Shown here piece after piece: positions 25,606 through 33,801 of a stretch of DNA of 52,135 bases (position 1 is the first letter of the stretch; each line of letters starts with the position of its first letter). The stretch covers positions 135,959 through 188,093 of the forward strand of contig PHCE01000004.1 in the NCBI GenBank assembly GCA_002840765.1, given 5' to 3'. The notes beneath the pieces were generated by a model that was not told where the DNA came from, ran no database searches, and saw nothing but the letters and a program-made list of their open reading frames with translations. The stretch is from Betaproteobacteria bacterium HGW-Betaproteobacteria-7. Its GTDB lineage: Bacteria > Pseudomonadota > Gammaproteobacteria > Burkholderiales > Rhodocyclaceae. The translations under genes were made by a program, and so were the position numbers.

Positions 25606-27176
25606 TCAAGTGGAATATCCTGATCCCCGCCGGTGCTGCCATCTGCTCGTTGCTGGCCATGTCGGAACTGGCCCAGGCCGCCGATGCCCCGGCCGCCTAC
25701 AAGGAACACTGCGCCAGCTGCCACGGCGAAGCCCGCCTCGGCGGCATCGGCCCGGCACTGATTCCGGAGAATCTGGGTCGCCTGCGCAAGGCGGAAGCGG
25801 AAAAGGTCATCGTCCACGGCCGTCCGGCGACGCAGATGCTGCCTTTCGGCGACAAGCTGTCGGCCGACGAGGTCAAGGCATTGATCGACTACGCCTACAC
25901 GCCGATCAAACCGATGCCGGCCTGGGGCGAGAAGGAAATCACCGCCTCGCGCATCGTCCATGAACCCGCCAAGCTGCCGGACAAGCCGGTGTTCAAAGCC
26001 GATCCGTTGAACCTGTTCGTCGTCGTCGAAACCGGCGACCACCATGTCTCCATTCTCGACGGCGACAAACTCGAGCCCATCCACCGCTTCCCCTCGCGTT
26101 ATGCCCTGCACGGCGGGCCGAAGTTCACGCCGGATGGCCGTTACGTCTTCTTTGCCTCGCGCGACGGCTGGATCACCAAGTTCGACCTGTGGAACCTGAA
26201 GGTCATCGCCGAGGTGCGCGCCGGCATCAACACGCGCAACGCTGCGGTGTCCGGCGACGGCAAGTGGGTAGCGGTGGCCAACTACCTGCCGCACAGCCTG
26301 GTCATCCTCGACGCCGACCTCAAGCTGCAGAAAATCCTGCCGGTCACCGACAAGGACGGCAAGATCAGTTCGCGTGTCTCGGCGGTCTATGACGCCTCGC
26401 CGCGGCAGAGCTTTGTCGCCGCGCTGAAGGACGTCAAGGAGGTGTGGGAGGTTTCATACAACCCCACGGCGCCAGATATCCCGGCCGGCATGATTCACGA
26501 CTTCAAATACCGCGAAGGCGCCTTCATCGACGGTTTCCTCAATCCCCAGCGCAGCCAGCTCGATGATTATCTCGACGATTTCTACTTCACCCAGGGCTAC
26601 GACGAAGTCATGGGCGCCTCGCGCAACGACGCCAAAAGCACGGTCAGCGGTCAGGTGGTCAATCTCGATGCGCGCAAGAAGATCGCCGACCTCGAACTGC
26701 CCGGCATGCCGCATCTGGGCTCAGGCATCAGCTGGACATGGCAGGGCAAAACCGTGATGGCCACGCCAAACCTTAACGAAGGCGTGATCAGCATCATCGA
26801 CATGGCCAGCTGGAAGACGATCAAGCAGATCAAGACCCGCGGCCCCGGTTTCTTCATGCGCAGCCACGAGAACAGCCGCTATGCCTGGGTCGATTCGATG
26901 ATGAGCCGCGAGTTCAAGGACACCATGCAGGTGATCGACAAGCAAACGCTGGAAGTCGTCGCCGAACTCAAGCCCGAGCCGGGCAAGACCTTCGCCCACG
27001 TCGAATTCACCAAAGACGGCAAGTACGTACTCGCCAGCCTGTGGGAAATGGACGGCGCGCTGATCATCTACGACGCGGCGACGCTGAAGGAAGTGAAGCG
27101 CCTGCCGATGAAGAAGCCGGTCGGCAAGTACAACGTCTGGAACAAGATCACCAAGTCGGAAGGCACCAGCCACTGA
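25602..27176 (+). CDS. nirN: Cytochrome NirN (dihydro-haem d1 dehydrogenase, NirS-like)
   Basis: A 524-residue periplasmic cytochrome. A signal peptide (about 1-26, ending SELAQAAD) is followed by a cytochrome c domain with CASCH and a likely Met ligand in PATQMLPFG, then a d1-type propeller (GRYVFFASRDGWITKFDLWNLK). NirN catalyses the last oxidation that makes haem d1 and passes it to NirS. It is a paralogue of NirS and was separated from it by closer match to NirN and by its place after nirJ. The ATG at 25602 overlaps the nirJ stop (ATGA). It converges on the lipoprotein gene, with only 12 bases between stops. Confidence 0.94.
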   Translation: MIKWNILIPAGAAICSLLAMSELAQAADAPAAYKEHCASCHGEARLGGIGPALIPENLGRLRKAEAEKVIVHGRPATQMLPFGDKLSADEVKALIDYAYTPIKPMPAWGEKEITASRIVHEPAKLPDKPVFKADPLNLFVVVETGDHHVSILDGDKLEPIHRFPSRYALHGGPKFTPDGRYVFFASRDGWITKFDLWNLKVIAEVRAGINTRNAAVSGDGKWVAVANYLPHSLVILDADLKLQKILPVTDKDGKISSRVSAVYDASPRQSFVAALKDVKEVWEVSYNPTAPDIPAGMIHDFKYREGAFIDGFLNPQRSQLDDYLDDFYFTQGYDEVMGASRNDAKSTVSGQVVNLDARKKIADLELPGMPHLGSGISWTWQGKTVMATPNLNEGVISIIDMASWKTIKQIKTRGPGFFMRSHENSRYAWVDSMMSREFKDTMQVIDKQTLEVVAELKPEPGKTFAHVEFTKDGKYVLASLWEMDGALIIYDAATLKEVKRLPMKKPVGKYNVWNKITKSEGTSH

Positions 27177-27188
27177 AACCCGGGGTGC

Positions 27189-27665
27189 TCAGTAGCGACG
27201 GACCGTGCCTTCGTCGTCGATGTAGAGACGGTCGCCGATACGCAGGTCGACAAAGTCGGTTTTCTGCTCAACCGCCTGGTAGCTGCCGTTTTCCATGCGG
27301 ATGACGAGGCGGTATCGCCCGTCCTCTTCCTTGACCTTCTTTTCGATCTGATGGCCGATCAGGGCGCCGCCCGCCGCGCCGATCACGGTCGCTGCCGTGT
27401 TGCCATCACCTTCGCCCACCTGATGGCCGATCAGTCCGCCGATCACGGCACCGGCAACGGCGCCCACGCCGATACCACTTTTTTCCGGGCGGATTTCTTC
27501 GATGGCATGCACCGAGCCGTAGCCGGGGTGAAGGTCGCGCGAGTAGGCGACTGCCGGGTAATCTTTCTCCCAGCCTGGGAGATGAAGCTGGGCACAGCCG
27601 CTGAGGGCGAGTGCGGCAGCGAGAGCCAGTGCCGATGCGGATTTTCTCAATGTGTTCACGATCAT
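27189..27665 (-). CDS. Glycine-zipper 2TM domain outer-membrane lipoprotein (SlyB/PcP-like)
   Basis: A 158-residue lipoprotein. The signal ends in a lipobox LSGC with Cys24. The centre carries the glycine zipper (GIGVGAVAGAVIGGLIGHQV and GAAGGALIGHQIE) of Rick_17kDa/SlyB-type proteins. The C-terminal RYRLVIRMENGSYQAVEQ and LRIGDRLYIDDEGTVRRY form the usual small beta domain. Members sit in the outer membrane and affect envelope integrity. It is a single gene, convergent with nirN. Confidence 0.9.
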   Translation of the reverse strand: MIVNTLRKSASALALAAALALSGCAQLHLPGWEKDYPAVAYSRDLHPGYGSVHAIEEIRPEKSGIGVGAVAGAVIGGLIGHQVGEGDGNTAATVIGAAGGALIGHQIEKKVKEEDGRYRLVIRMENGSYQAVEQKTDFVDLRIGDRLYIDDEGTVRRY

Positions 27666-27800
27666 TTTCTCCAGGGGGCAGGGCGTTCAGATATCGTTAT
27701 CCATGGTGCCGCATGCGCTGATCATTGTCGATCAGGCAGTGGGCGCAGGGAAGCCACGGCATACCGGAAAATCGGCGAAAATCGCAGCCTTGCCCCGCCC

Positions 27801-28382
27801 GTGAAATTCAGCGACGTGTCTTCCCTCATTCTCTTCAACAAGCCCTACGGCGTCCTCAGCCAGTTCACGCCGGAAGGCAAATGGCGGGCGCTGGCCGAGT
27901 TCATTCCGCTCAAGAATGTCTATGTCGCCGGCCGCCTCGATGCCGACAGTGAAGGCCTGCTGCTGCTCACCGATGATGGCCGGCTGCAGGCGCAGATCGC
28001 CGAGCCGAAGCACAAGCTGGAGAAAACCTACTGGGCGCAGGTTGAAGGTGTGCCCGACGAAGCGGCGCTGGCGCGGCTGTGCGCTGGCATCCGGCTGTCC
28101 GATTTCACGGCGCAGCCGGCCAGGGTTCGCCTGATCGACGAGCCGGCCGACCTCTGGCCGCGCGACCCGCCGATCCGCTACCGGGCGGCGATTCCGACCC
28201 GTTGGCTGGAAATCCGCATCAGCGAGGGCAAGAACCGCCAGGTGCGGCGAATGACGGCAGCGATCGGTTATCCTACGCTCCGCCTGGTGCGGGCGGCGAT
28301 CGGAACGCTGTCGGTGAGCGGGCTCGGTCTCGGCGAGTGGCGCCGGATCGACGGTGATATCCGTACACTCCGGGGAACGTGA
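27801..28382 (+). CDS. rluE: 23S rRNA pseudouridine synthase RluE
   Basis: A 193-residue RsuA/RluB/E/F-type enzyme without an S4 domain, matching RluE, which modifies U2457 of 23S rRNA in E. coli. The catalytic loop is GRLDADSEGLLLLTDDG, preceded by LILFNKPYGVLSQFTPEG and followed by EGKNRQVRRMTAAIGYPTLRLVR. The start is set at GTG 27801 by homology; it is the codon nearest before the conserved FNKPYG. It lies immediately before the DUF192 gene. Confidence 0.92.
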   Translation: MKFSDVSSLILFNKPYGVLSQFTPEGKWRALAEFIPLKNVYVAGRLDADSEGLLLLTDDGRLQAQIAEPKHKLEKTYWAQVEGVPDEAALARLCAGIRLSDFTAQPARVRLIDEPADLWPRDPPIRYRAAIPTRWLEIRISEGKNRQVRRMTAAIGYPTLRLVRAAIGTLSVSGLGLGEWRRIDGDIRTLRGT

Positions 28383-28383
28383 A

Positions 28384-28830
28384 ATGAAGGGACGTAGCAT
28401 TCTGGTTGCCCTGGCTGCCAGCCTGTTGAGCACCACCATCTGGGCGCAGGCGGCACTGCCGGTGATCGAACTGACGGCCGGCTTCCACCGCATCGAGGCG
28501 GAAGTCGCGGCAACCGACCGCAACCGCCAGACCGGCCTGATGAACCGCGAGGCGATGCCGCAGCAGCGCGGCATGCTGTTCGTCTTCTCCCAGGAAAACA
28601 CCCACTGCATGTGGATGCGCAACACGCCGTTGCCGCTGTCGGTCGCCTTCATCGATGCCGAGGGTGCCATCATCAACATCGAAAACATGCAGCCACACAG
28701 CGAAGACAACCACTGTGCCAAGCGCCCGGCGCGCTACGCGCTGGAAATGAATCGCGGCTGGTTCGCCCAGCGCGGCATCGCCGCCGGCAGCAAGCTGCGC
28801 GGCCTCGAACGCGCGCCGCGGCCGCAGTGA
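28384..28830 (+). CDS. DUF192 family secreted protein
   Basis: A 148-residue protein with signal peptide (MKGRSILVALAASLLSTTIWA) and a DUF192 domain. The domain shows RQTGLMNREAMPQQRGMLFVF and HCMWMRNTPLPLSVAFID, then a C-terminal GWFAQRGIAAGSKL. The family is widespread and its function is not established. The ATG is one base after the rluE stop, and the stop overlaps the next gene by 4 bases (GTGA), so the three genes form a unit. Confidence 0.9.
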   Translation: MKGRSILVALAASLLSTTIWAQAALPVIELTAGFHRIEAEVAATDRNRQTGLMNREAMPQQRGMLFVFSQENTHCMWMRNTPLPLSVAFIDAEGAIINIENMQPHSEDNHCAKRPARYALEMNRGWFAQRGIAAGSKLRGLERAPRPQ

Positions 28831-29342
28831 AGTTGCGAAGTCGCTGGCGGCGGCAGCCGGACGGCCTGCTACCGATCGCCTTGCGTCGCTGGCTGAGCGA
28901 GCCTGACTCGCTGACTGCCCGCTGTCAGCGTCATTGCCGGAGTTTTCGCGTGCGCGTACTGGCGCAAGGGCGCCAGCCGGCGCTCGGCGAAGCCTTTGGC
29001 CGTGTCTGTCTGCCGATGCGCGAAGTGCTGCTTGAATGCGATGGGGTGCCGGTGATCTTCGCCCACAGCGTCCTCTCGGCACCGCGCAGCGGCCGGCTGG
29101 GAGGCTGGTTCGCCGGCCTCGGCAATCGCTCATTGGGTTCGCTGCTGTTCCGCTATCCGGGATTCGTCCGCGAGGAGATTGAATACCTGCGCCTCGATGC
29201 GCGCCACCCCTTGTATCGCCGGGTCTGTGCCGCGGCCGGGGAGTCTCCCGGCTTCTGGGCGCGACGTTCGCGCCATCATCTCGGTGCCAGCAGCGTGCTG
29301 GTCACCGAAGTCTTTCTGCCGGCCATAGCAAGGCTTAACTGA
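28827..29342 (+). CDS. ubiC: Chorismate--pyruvate lyase (UbiC-like)
   Basis: A 171-residue protein matching UbiC, which splits chorismate into 4-hydroxybenzoate and pyruvate, the first step of ubiquinone synthesis. The conserved arginine is in LPMREVLLECDG, LGSLLF is present, and the late glutamate is in VTEVFLP. GTG at 28827 overlaps the DUF192 stop, and no better start is visible. No ubiA follows; the next gene is on the other strand. Confidence 0.86.
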   Translation: MKLRSRWRRQPDGLLPIALRRWLSEPDSLTARCQRHCRSFRVRVLAQGRQPALGEAFGRVCLPMREVLLECDGVPVIFAHSVLSAPRSGRLGGWFAGLGNRSLGSLLFRYPGFVREEIEYLRLDARHPLYRRVCAAAGESPGFWARRSRHHLGASSVLVTEVFLPAIARLN

Positions 29343-29348
29343 TGGCAA

Positions 29349-29366
29349 GCGGCCGGTGCCGGCCGC
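29349..29366. repeat. Perfect GC-rich palindrome between convergent genes
   Basis: GCGGCCGG-TG-CCGGCCGC, an 8 bp perfect stem with a 2-base centre, lies in the 30 bases between the ubiC stop and the convergent membrane-protein gene. No T-run follows. It may act as a convergent transcription stop or be a short palindromic repeat unit. Confidence 0.5.
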
Positions 29367-29372
29367 GCTCGC

Positions 29373-29786
29373 TCAGTCCTGCTTGCCTTCGCCTTCCGGC
29401 GGCTGCTTCTCCGGCCGCAGGCTGATACGCCGCTGCAGGAAACCGGGCAGGTTCATCGGGTGCGCCTGGCGACTGAGCGCGAAGCTGAGGAAGAACTTGC
29501 ACCAGATGGTACTGCCGGCAATAGCCATCCAGTCTTCGTAGGCAAGCTCGCCAGCGAGCACGCCGGCAATCACGGCGACGGCAACGCTGCCGGCGACCAG
29601 GTTGATCACGGCCTCATAGGGCGCATATTTTTCCGGATTCGGGGGCGACTCGCCGTGCTTGATGGCGACTTCGGAGAAATCCTTGTTGATGGCAATGCGC
29701 CAGGCCCGGCGCAGCCAGAAGAAAGCCATGGGAAAGAGCGCCAGGAAGAGAATCCAGGTGAGCGCGACATGGACATTGAAAACCAT
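29373..29786 (-). CDS. Small membrane protein of unknown function near the symporter genes
   Basis: A 137-residue protein that I do not recognise by name. It has three hydrophobic segments: VHVALTWILFLALFPMAFFWL near the start, then AVINLVAGSVAVAVIAGVLAG, then STIWCKFFLSFAL. A charged tail ends in EGEGKQD. The start ATG at 29786 has a GAGG ribosome site at suitable distance; an upstream in-frame ATG would run through the symporter terminator. It lies downstream of that terminator on the same strand. It may therefore be read from its own promoter or by read-through. Function unknown. Confidence 0.75.
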   Translation of the reverse strand: MVFNVHVALTWILFLALFPMAFFWLRRAWRIAINKDFSEVAIKHGESPPNPEKYAPYEAVINLVAGSVAVAVIAGVLAGELAYEDWMAIAGSTIWCKFFLSFALSRQAHPMNLPGFLQRRISLRPEKQPPEGEGKQD

Positions 29787-29840
29787 AATGAACCTCGGTA
29801 CTTCCGCGAGTCCGGCAAAAAAAAGCGGACCGTTAAATAA

Positions 29841-29870
29841 AAACCCCGTCGACATGGCCAACGGGGTTTT
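29841..29870 (-). terminator. Intrinsic terminator after the sodium/solute symporter
   Basis: AAAACCCCGT pairs with ACGGGGTTT around a 10-base loop. On the minus strand it is followed by TTTTTATTTAA. It lies 49 bases past the symporter stop. Confidence 0.85.
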
Positions 29871-29918
29871 CGAATTCCCCGCCGGATGCCCGGACGGGGA
29901 AGCTTACCTCATTACTAC

Positions 29919-31775
29919 TTAGTGCGCGCCATCGACAGCCTTGGCACCGCGCGGGATACGCACGTTTTCGACCATGGCCTGGATGTGCTCCGGCGGTTCC
30001 TTGGTCATCTTGTCAACAATGAAGGCAACAGCGAAGTTGACCAGGGCGCCGATGGCACCGAAGGCTTCCGGCGTGATGCCGAAGAAGCTGTTCGGACCAC
30101 CGATCATATCGACGAAGTCAGTGCCCTTGATGAAGAAGATACCCTTGTGAGCGAACACGTAGAACAGGGTGACGAACAGACCCGACAACATGCCGGCGAT
30201 GGCGCCTTCCTTGTTCATCTTCTTGGAGAAGATACCCATCATGATGGCGGGGAACAGGGAGGAGGCGGCAATACCGAAGGCCAGGGCAACCGTGCCGGCA
30301 GCGAAGCCCGGGGGGTTGAGGCCGAGGTAACCGGCGATGACGATGGCGACGGCCATGGAGATCTTGCCGGCACGCAGTTCGCCTTGCTCGGAGATGTCCG
30401 GCTTGAACACGCCCTTCACCAGGTCATGCGACACGGCGGAGGAGATGGCCATCAGCAGACCGGCAGCGGTCGACAGAGCGGCAGCCAGACCACCGGCAGC
30501 GACCAGGGCGATAACCCAGTTCGGCAGCAGAGCGATTTCCGGATTGGCCAGCACGATGATGTCGGCGTTGACCGTCAGTTCGTTGCCCTTCCAGCCAGCA
30601 GCTTCGGCCTTGGCCTTGGCATCGGCGTTCTTGGTCTTGTCGTTGTAGTACTGGATACGACCGTCACCGTTCTTGTCTTCGAACTTCAGCAGGCCGGTCT
30701 TTTCCCAGCGCTTCATCCAGTCCGGACGATTTTCGTAGACCAGGGAAGCTTCGGTGGCATAGACATCGCCACGAACCTTGACGACTTCCGGATCGACCTT
30801 CAGCGAACCATCAGCGGCGGTGACCAGACCGACAGCGGTATTAACCGTGGCGTGCAGGTTCATCTTGGCCATGGCGGCAACGGCCGGAGCGGTCGTATAC
30901 AGCAGGGCGATGAAGACCAGTGCCCAACCAGCGGAGGCGCGAGCGTCAGAAACCTTGGCCACCGTGAAGAAGCGCATGATGACGTGCGGCAGACCGGCAG
31001 TACCGATCATCAGCGACATCGTGTACACGAACATGTTCAGCGTGCTGCCAGCCGTCGAGGTCGTGTATTGACCGAAGCCGAGGTCGGTGACGACCTGGTC
31101 CAGCTTGGTCAGCAGCGAGATGTCGGTGCCGGCGATGGAAGCGCCCAGACCCAGTTGCGGAATGGCAACGCCGGTCAGTTGCAGCGAGATGAAGAAGGCC
31201 GGAACCGTGTAGGCCAGGATCAGCACGATGTACTGAGCGACCTGGGTGTAGGTGATGCCCTTCATGCCACCGAACACGGCGTAGGCGAAGACGATGCCCA
31301 TACCGATGTAGATGCCGGTGTCGCTGGAAACGCCCAGGAAGCGGGAGAAGGCCACACCAACGCCGGTCATCTGACCGATGATGTACGTGATGGAGGCAGT
31401 CAGCAGACAGATGACGGCCACCGTCGAGGCGGTTTGCGAGTAGAAGCGGTCACCGATGAACTGCGGCACGGTGAACTTGCCGAACTTGCGCAGGTACGGA
31501 GCCAGCAGCATGGCCAGCAGAACGTAGCCACCGGTCCAGCCCATCAGGAACAGGCCACCACCGTAACCCATGTTGGCGATCAGGCCGGCCATGGAGATGA
31601 AGGAGGCTGCGGACATCCAGTCGGCGGCGGTTGCCATGCCGTTGGTGACCGGGTGAATGTTGCCGCCAGCGGCGTAGAACTCGGACGTGCTGCCAGCGCG
31701 CGCCCAAATAGCGATCCCGATGTACAGCGCGAAAGAGGCGCCGACCACCAGGTAAGTCAATGTTTGCAGATCCAT
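29919..31775 (-). CDS. Sodium/solute symporter, VC_2705/ActP-like (large subunit)
   Basis: A 618-residue inner-membrane carrier of the sodium:solute symporter family, close to acetate permease ActP. It has about 13 membrane helices and the family blocks NIHPVTNGMATAADWMSAASF and GLAAALSTAAGLLMAISSAVSHDL. Between the helices, about residues 303-410 form a soluble insertion that includes an EF-hand-like DKNGDGRIQ (367-375). It lies 9 bases after a DUF4212 gene, the pairing typical of the VC_2705 subfamily. The substrate is likely a small carboxylate such as acetate, by analogy only. Confidence 0.92.
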   Translation of the reverse strand: MDLQTLTYLVVGASFALYIGIAIWARAGSTSEFYAAGGNIHPVTNGMATAADWMSAASFISMAGLIANMGYGGGLFLMGWTGGYVLLAMLLAPYLRKFGKFTVPQFIGDRFYSQTASTVAVICLLTASITYIIGQMTGVGVAFSRFLGVSSDTGIYIGMGIVFAYAVFGGMKGITYTQVAQYIVLILAYTVPAFFISLQLTGVAIPQLGLGASIAGTDISLLTKLDQVVTDLGFGQYTTSTAGSTLNMFVYTMSLMIGTAGLPHVIMRFFTVAKVSDARASAGWALVFIALLYTTAPAVAAMAKMNLHATVNTAVGLVTAADGSLKVDPEVVKVRGDVYATEASLVYENRPDWMKRWEKTGLLKFEDKNGDGRIQYYNDKTKNADAKAKAEAAGWKGNELTVNADIIVLANPEIALLPNWVIALVAAGGLAAALSTAAGLLMAISSAVSHDLVKGVFKPDISEQGELRAGKISMAVAIVIAGYLGLNPPGFAAGTVALAFGIAASSLFPAIMMGIFSKKMNKEGAIAGMLSGLFVTLFYVFAHKGIFFIKGTDFVDMIGGPNSFFGITPEAFGAIGALVNFAVAFIVDKMTKEPPEHIQAMVENVRIPRGAKAVDGAH

Positions 31776-31784
31776 GTGATCTCC

Positions 31785-32045
31785 TTAGTCTTCGTGCACG
31801 TCGAACTTGCGGTCGAGCTTGCCCATTGCCGATGCGTAATAAAAAATCAGGGCAATGAAGATGTACATGGAACCCTGATGGGCGAACCAAAAGCCCAGCG
31901 GGTAACCCCCGAGTTTGATGCCGTTAAGCGCATCGGCAAACAGAATGCCGGCGCCGAACGAAACCACGAACCAGACTGCCAGGATCTTGCCCAGCAGGCC
32001 GAGTGTGGCGGACCAATAGGCCTTGCCTTGATCGTCCAATGACAT
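31785..32045 (-). CDS. DUF4212 small subunit of the sodium/solute symporter
   Basis: An 86-residue membrane protein with two helices (LLGKILAVWFVVSFGAGILF and MYIFIALIFYYASAMGKLD). The DUF4212 features YWSATLGLL, GYPLGFWFAHQGS and ASAMGKLDRKFDV are visible. It is the small partner of VC_2705-type symporters. The ATG at 32045 has a GGAGGAG ribosome site; an upstream in-frame ATG at 32099 lacks one. The 223 bases upstream contain no gene. Confidence 0.92.
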   Translation of the reverse strand: MSLDDQGKAYWSATLGLLGKILAVWFVVSFGAGILFADALNGIKLGGYPLGFWFAHQGSMYIFIALIFYYASAMGKLDRKFDVHED

Positions 32046-32225
32046 TGATTTTCTCCTCCGAAAATTGAAAGGGACCGACGACTTGCGCAGTCGGACCACG
32101 GTCGCAGTTTTGCCGGGCTAGCTTACAACTGCCTGACAGCGTGAAAATAGTTACGCAATGGTTAAGCGCCTGTGCCGCTTGGCTTTCAGGCCTGCGCCGT
32201 GGGGCAGGGGGAGCGTGGGGGCTCG

Positions 32226-32255
32226 CCATCGCCCGGCGCTGACGGCGGGCGATGG
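32226..32255. repeat. Inverted repeat downstream of uspA
   Basis: CCATCGCCCG and CGGGCGATGG form a perfect 10 bp stem with a 10-base loop, 14 bases past the uspA stop on the minus strand. There is no T-run, so it may be a Rho-type or message-end hairpin. The function is inferred only. Confidence 0.5.
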
Positions 32256-32268
32256 TCGGCAGGGCGGG

Positions 32269-32775
32269 TCAGGGAACGGCGAGGACCGGGATCGGGCTGA
32301 GCTGGATCACCCTGCTGCTGACCGAGCCGAGCAGTAGGTGGCCGGCGGTGCCAAGGCCACGGCAGCCGACGACGATACCCTGGCAATTGAGTTCGCGGGC
32401 GATCGAGATGATGGTTTCGGCGCTGCTGCCGAGCGCCAGGTGCAGTTGCCAGGGGTGCCCGCTTATCGCCACCAAGTGGCGGGCTTGCTGGCTGACCGCC
32501 AGACCGCGGGCGAGCAGCTCGCTTTCGGCCGCCTCCTTGCTCAGCCAGTGTTGGACATGCAGCAGGTGCAGCGAGCAGGCTTTCATGTCGTCGGCCAGGC
32601 GCAACGCAGCGACCACAGCTCGCTGGGCGTGGACTGAGCCGTCGATGGCGACGAGCCAGACGGGAGCGGTAGGCGCTGAGTTCGGGCTGGCGAAGCTCAG
32701 GCGTGTCAGCCGGCCATCGGCATCGCGGCGGCTTTCGCTGGGCGGCGGCAGGGTGTCTTCGGCGACTGGGTTCAT
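32269..32775 (-). CDS. Universal stress protein (UspA family)
   Basis: A 168-residue protein with a single Usp domain after a 35-residue hydrophilic leader. The domain starts VWLVAIDGSVHAQRAV and has the nucleotide-loop region GIVVGCRGLGTAGHLLLGSVSSRVIQLSPIPVLAV, the G-2X-G-9X-G(S/T) pattern of ATP-binding Usp proteins. It overlaps the terC stop by 4 bases and so is translated with the TerC protein. Its role in stress tolerance is by family. Confidence 0.9.
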   Translation of the reverse strand: MNPVAEDTLPPPSESRRDADGRLTRLSFASPNSAPTAPVWLVAIDGSVHAQRAVVAALRLADDMKACSLHLLHVQHWLSKEAAESELLARGLAVSQQARHLVAISGHPWQLHLALGSSAETIISIARELNCQGIVVGCRGLGTAGHLLLGSVSSRVIQLSPIPVLAVP

Positions 32776-33752
32776 GCTTGGTCTCCCTCTTTATCGGTTT
32801 TGTTCGACAGGGCCAGGCTCAGTGCCACCGAGCCGAAAATGATGCCGCCGACGATTGCCAGCGACCACTGGATCGGCATGTGGAACCACGGCGCCGCCAG
32901 CATCTTGCCGCCGATGAAGACGAGGACGATGGCCAGGCCGTACTTGAGCAGATGGAAGCGATCGGCCATGTCGGCAAGCAGGAAGTACAGTGCGCGCAGG
33001 CCCATGATGGCGAAGATGTTGGAGGTGAACACGATGAACGGATCGGTGGTCACGGCGAAGATGGCCGGGATACTGTCCACGGCGAAGACGACGTCGCTGG
33101 CCTCAATGAGGACGAGGACGAGAAACATCGGCGTCGCCCAGAGGATGCCGTTCTGGCGGACGAAGAAGGCTTCGCCATGGAAATTCGAGGTGATGCGCAG
33201 ATGGCTGCGTAGCCAGCGCAGCAAGGGGTTCTGGTCAAGGTCGGGCTCGGCTTCGGCGAAGATGATCATCTTGATGCCGGTGACCACCAGAAAGGCGCCG
33301 AAAATGTAGAGCAGCCAGGAGAATTGCGTGACCAGCCAGACACCGCCGAGGATCATGCCGGCGCGCATGACGATGGCGCCGAGTACGCCGTAAAGCAGGA
33401 CGCGCCGCTGCAGTTCCGGCGGTACGGCGAAGTAGCCGAAAATCATCACGAAGACGAACATGTTGTCGACCGACAGCGATTGTTCGATCAGGTACCCGGC
33501 AAGGAATTCCAGCGTCTTGCGCTGGGCAATCTCGGCGCCCAGGGTGTCGTTCAGGTACCACCAGAGCAGCCCGGCAAAACCGAGCGCCAGGCAGATCCAG
33601 GCAACCACCCAGGTGCCTGCTTCCTTGACCGATACGCGGTGGGCCTTGCGACCGCCGAAGACGAACAGGTCAAGTGCCAGCATGGCCAGCACGAAAGCGA
33701 TGAAGCCTGCCCACATGGCGGGGGTGGCAAAGGTTTCGACGGTCTGGGTCAT
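32772..33752 (-). CDS. TerC family integral membrane protein
   Basis: A 326-residue multi-helix membrane protein of the TerC/Alx family, whose members export Mn2+ or support metalloprotein metallation and tellurite resistance. The signature acidic motifs in helices are EQSLSVDNMFVFVMIF and LIEASDVVFAVDSIPAIFAV. The start at 33752 is preferred over an in-frame ATG 43 codons upstream because it begins directly before the first helix, MWAGFIAFVLAMLALDLFVFG. I looked for a yybP-ykoY manganese riboswitch in the leader and did not see one. It lies 49 bases after the rhombosortase gene on the same strand. Confidence 0.92.
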   Translation of the reverse strand: MTQTVETFATPAMWAGFIAFVLAMLALDLFVFGGRKAHRVSVKEAGTWVVAWICLALGFAGLLWWYLNDTLGAEIAQRKTLEFLAGYLIEQSLSVDNMFVFVMIFGYFAVPPELQRRVLLYGVLGAIVMRAGMILGGVWLVTQFSWLLYIFGAFLVVTGIKMIIFAEAEPDLDQNPLLRWLRSHLRITSNFHGEAFFVRQNGILWATPMFLVLVLIEASDVVFAVDSIPAIFAVTTDPFIVFTSNIFAIMGLRALYFLLADMADRFHLLKYGLAIVLVFIGGKMLAAPWFHMPIQWSLAIVGGIIFGSVALSLALSNKTDKEGDQA

Positions 33753-33801
33753 CACTGAGGATGGAAGCTGAAGAAGGCCGACATGGTAGGGCGAAAAGAT
33801 A

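Noticed and set aside
29886..32042. 718-residue plus-strand ORF opposite the symporter genes
   Set aside because: Asp/Gly/His-rich shadow of the symporter and DUF4212 frames.
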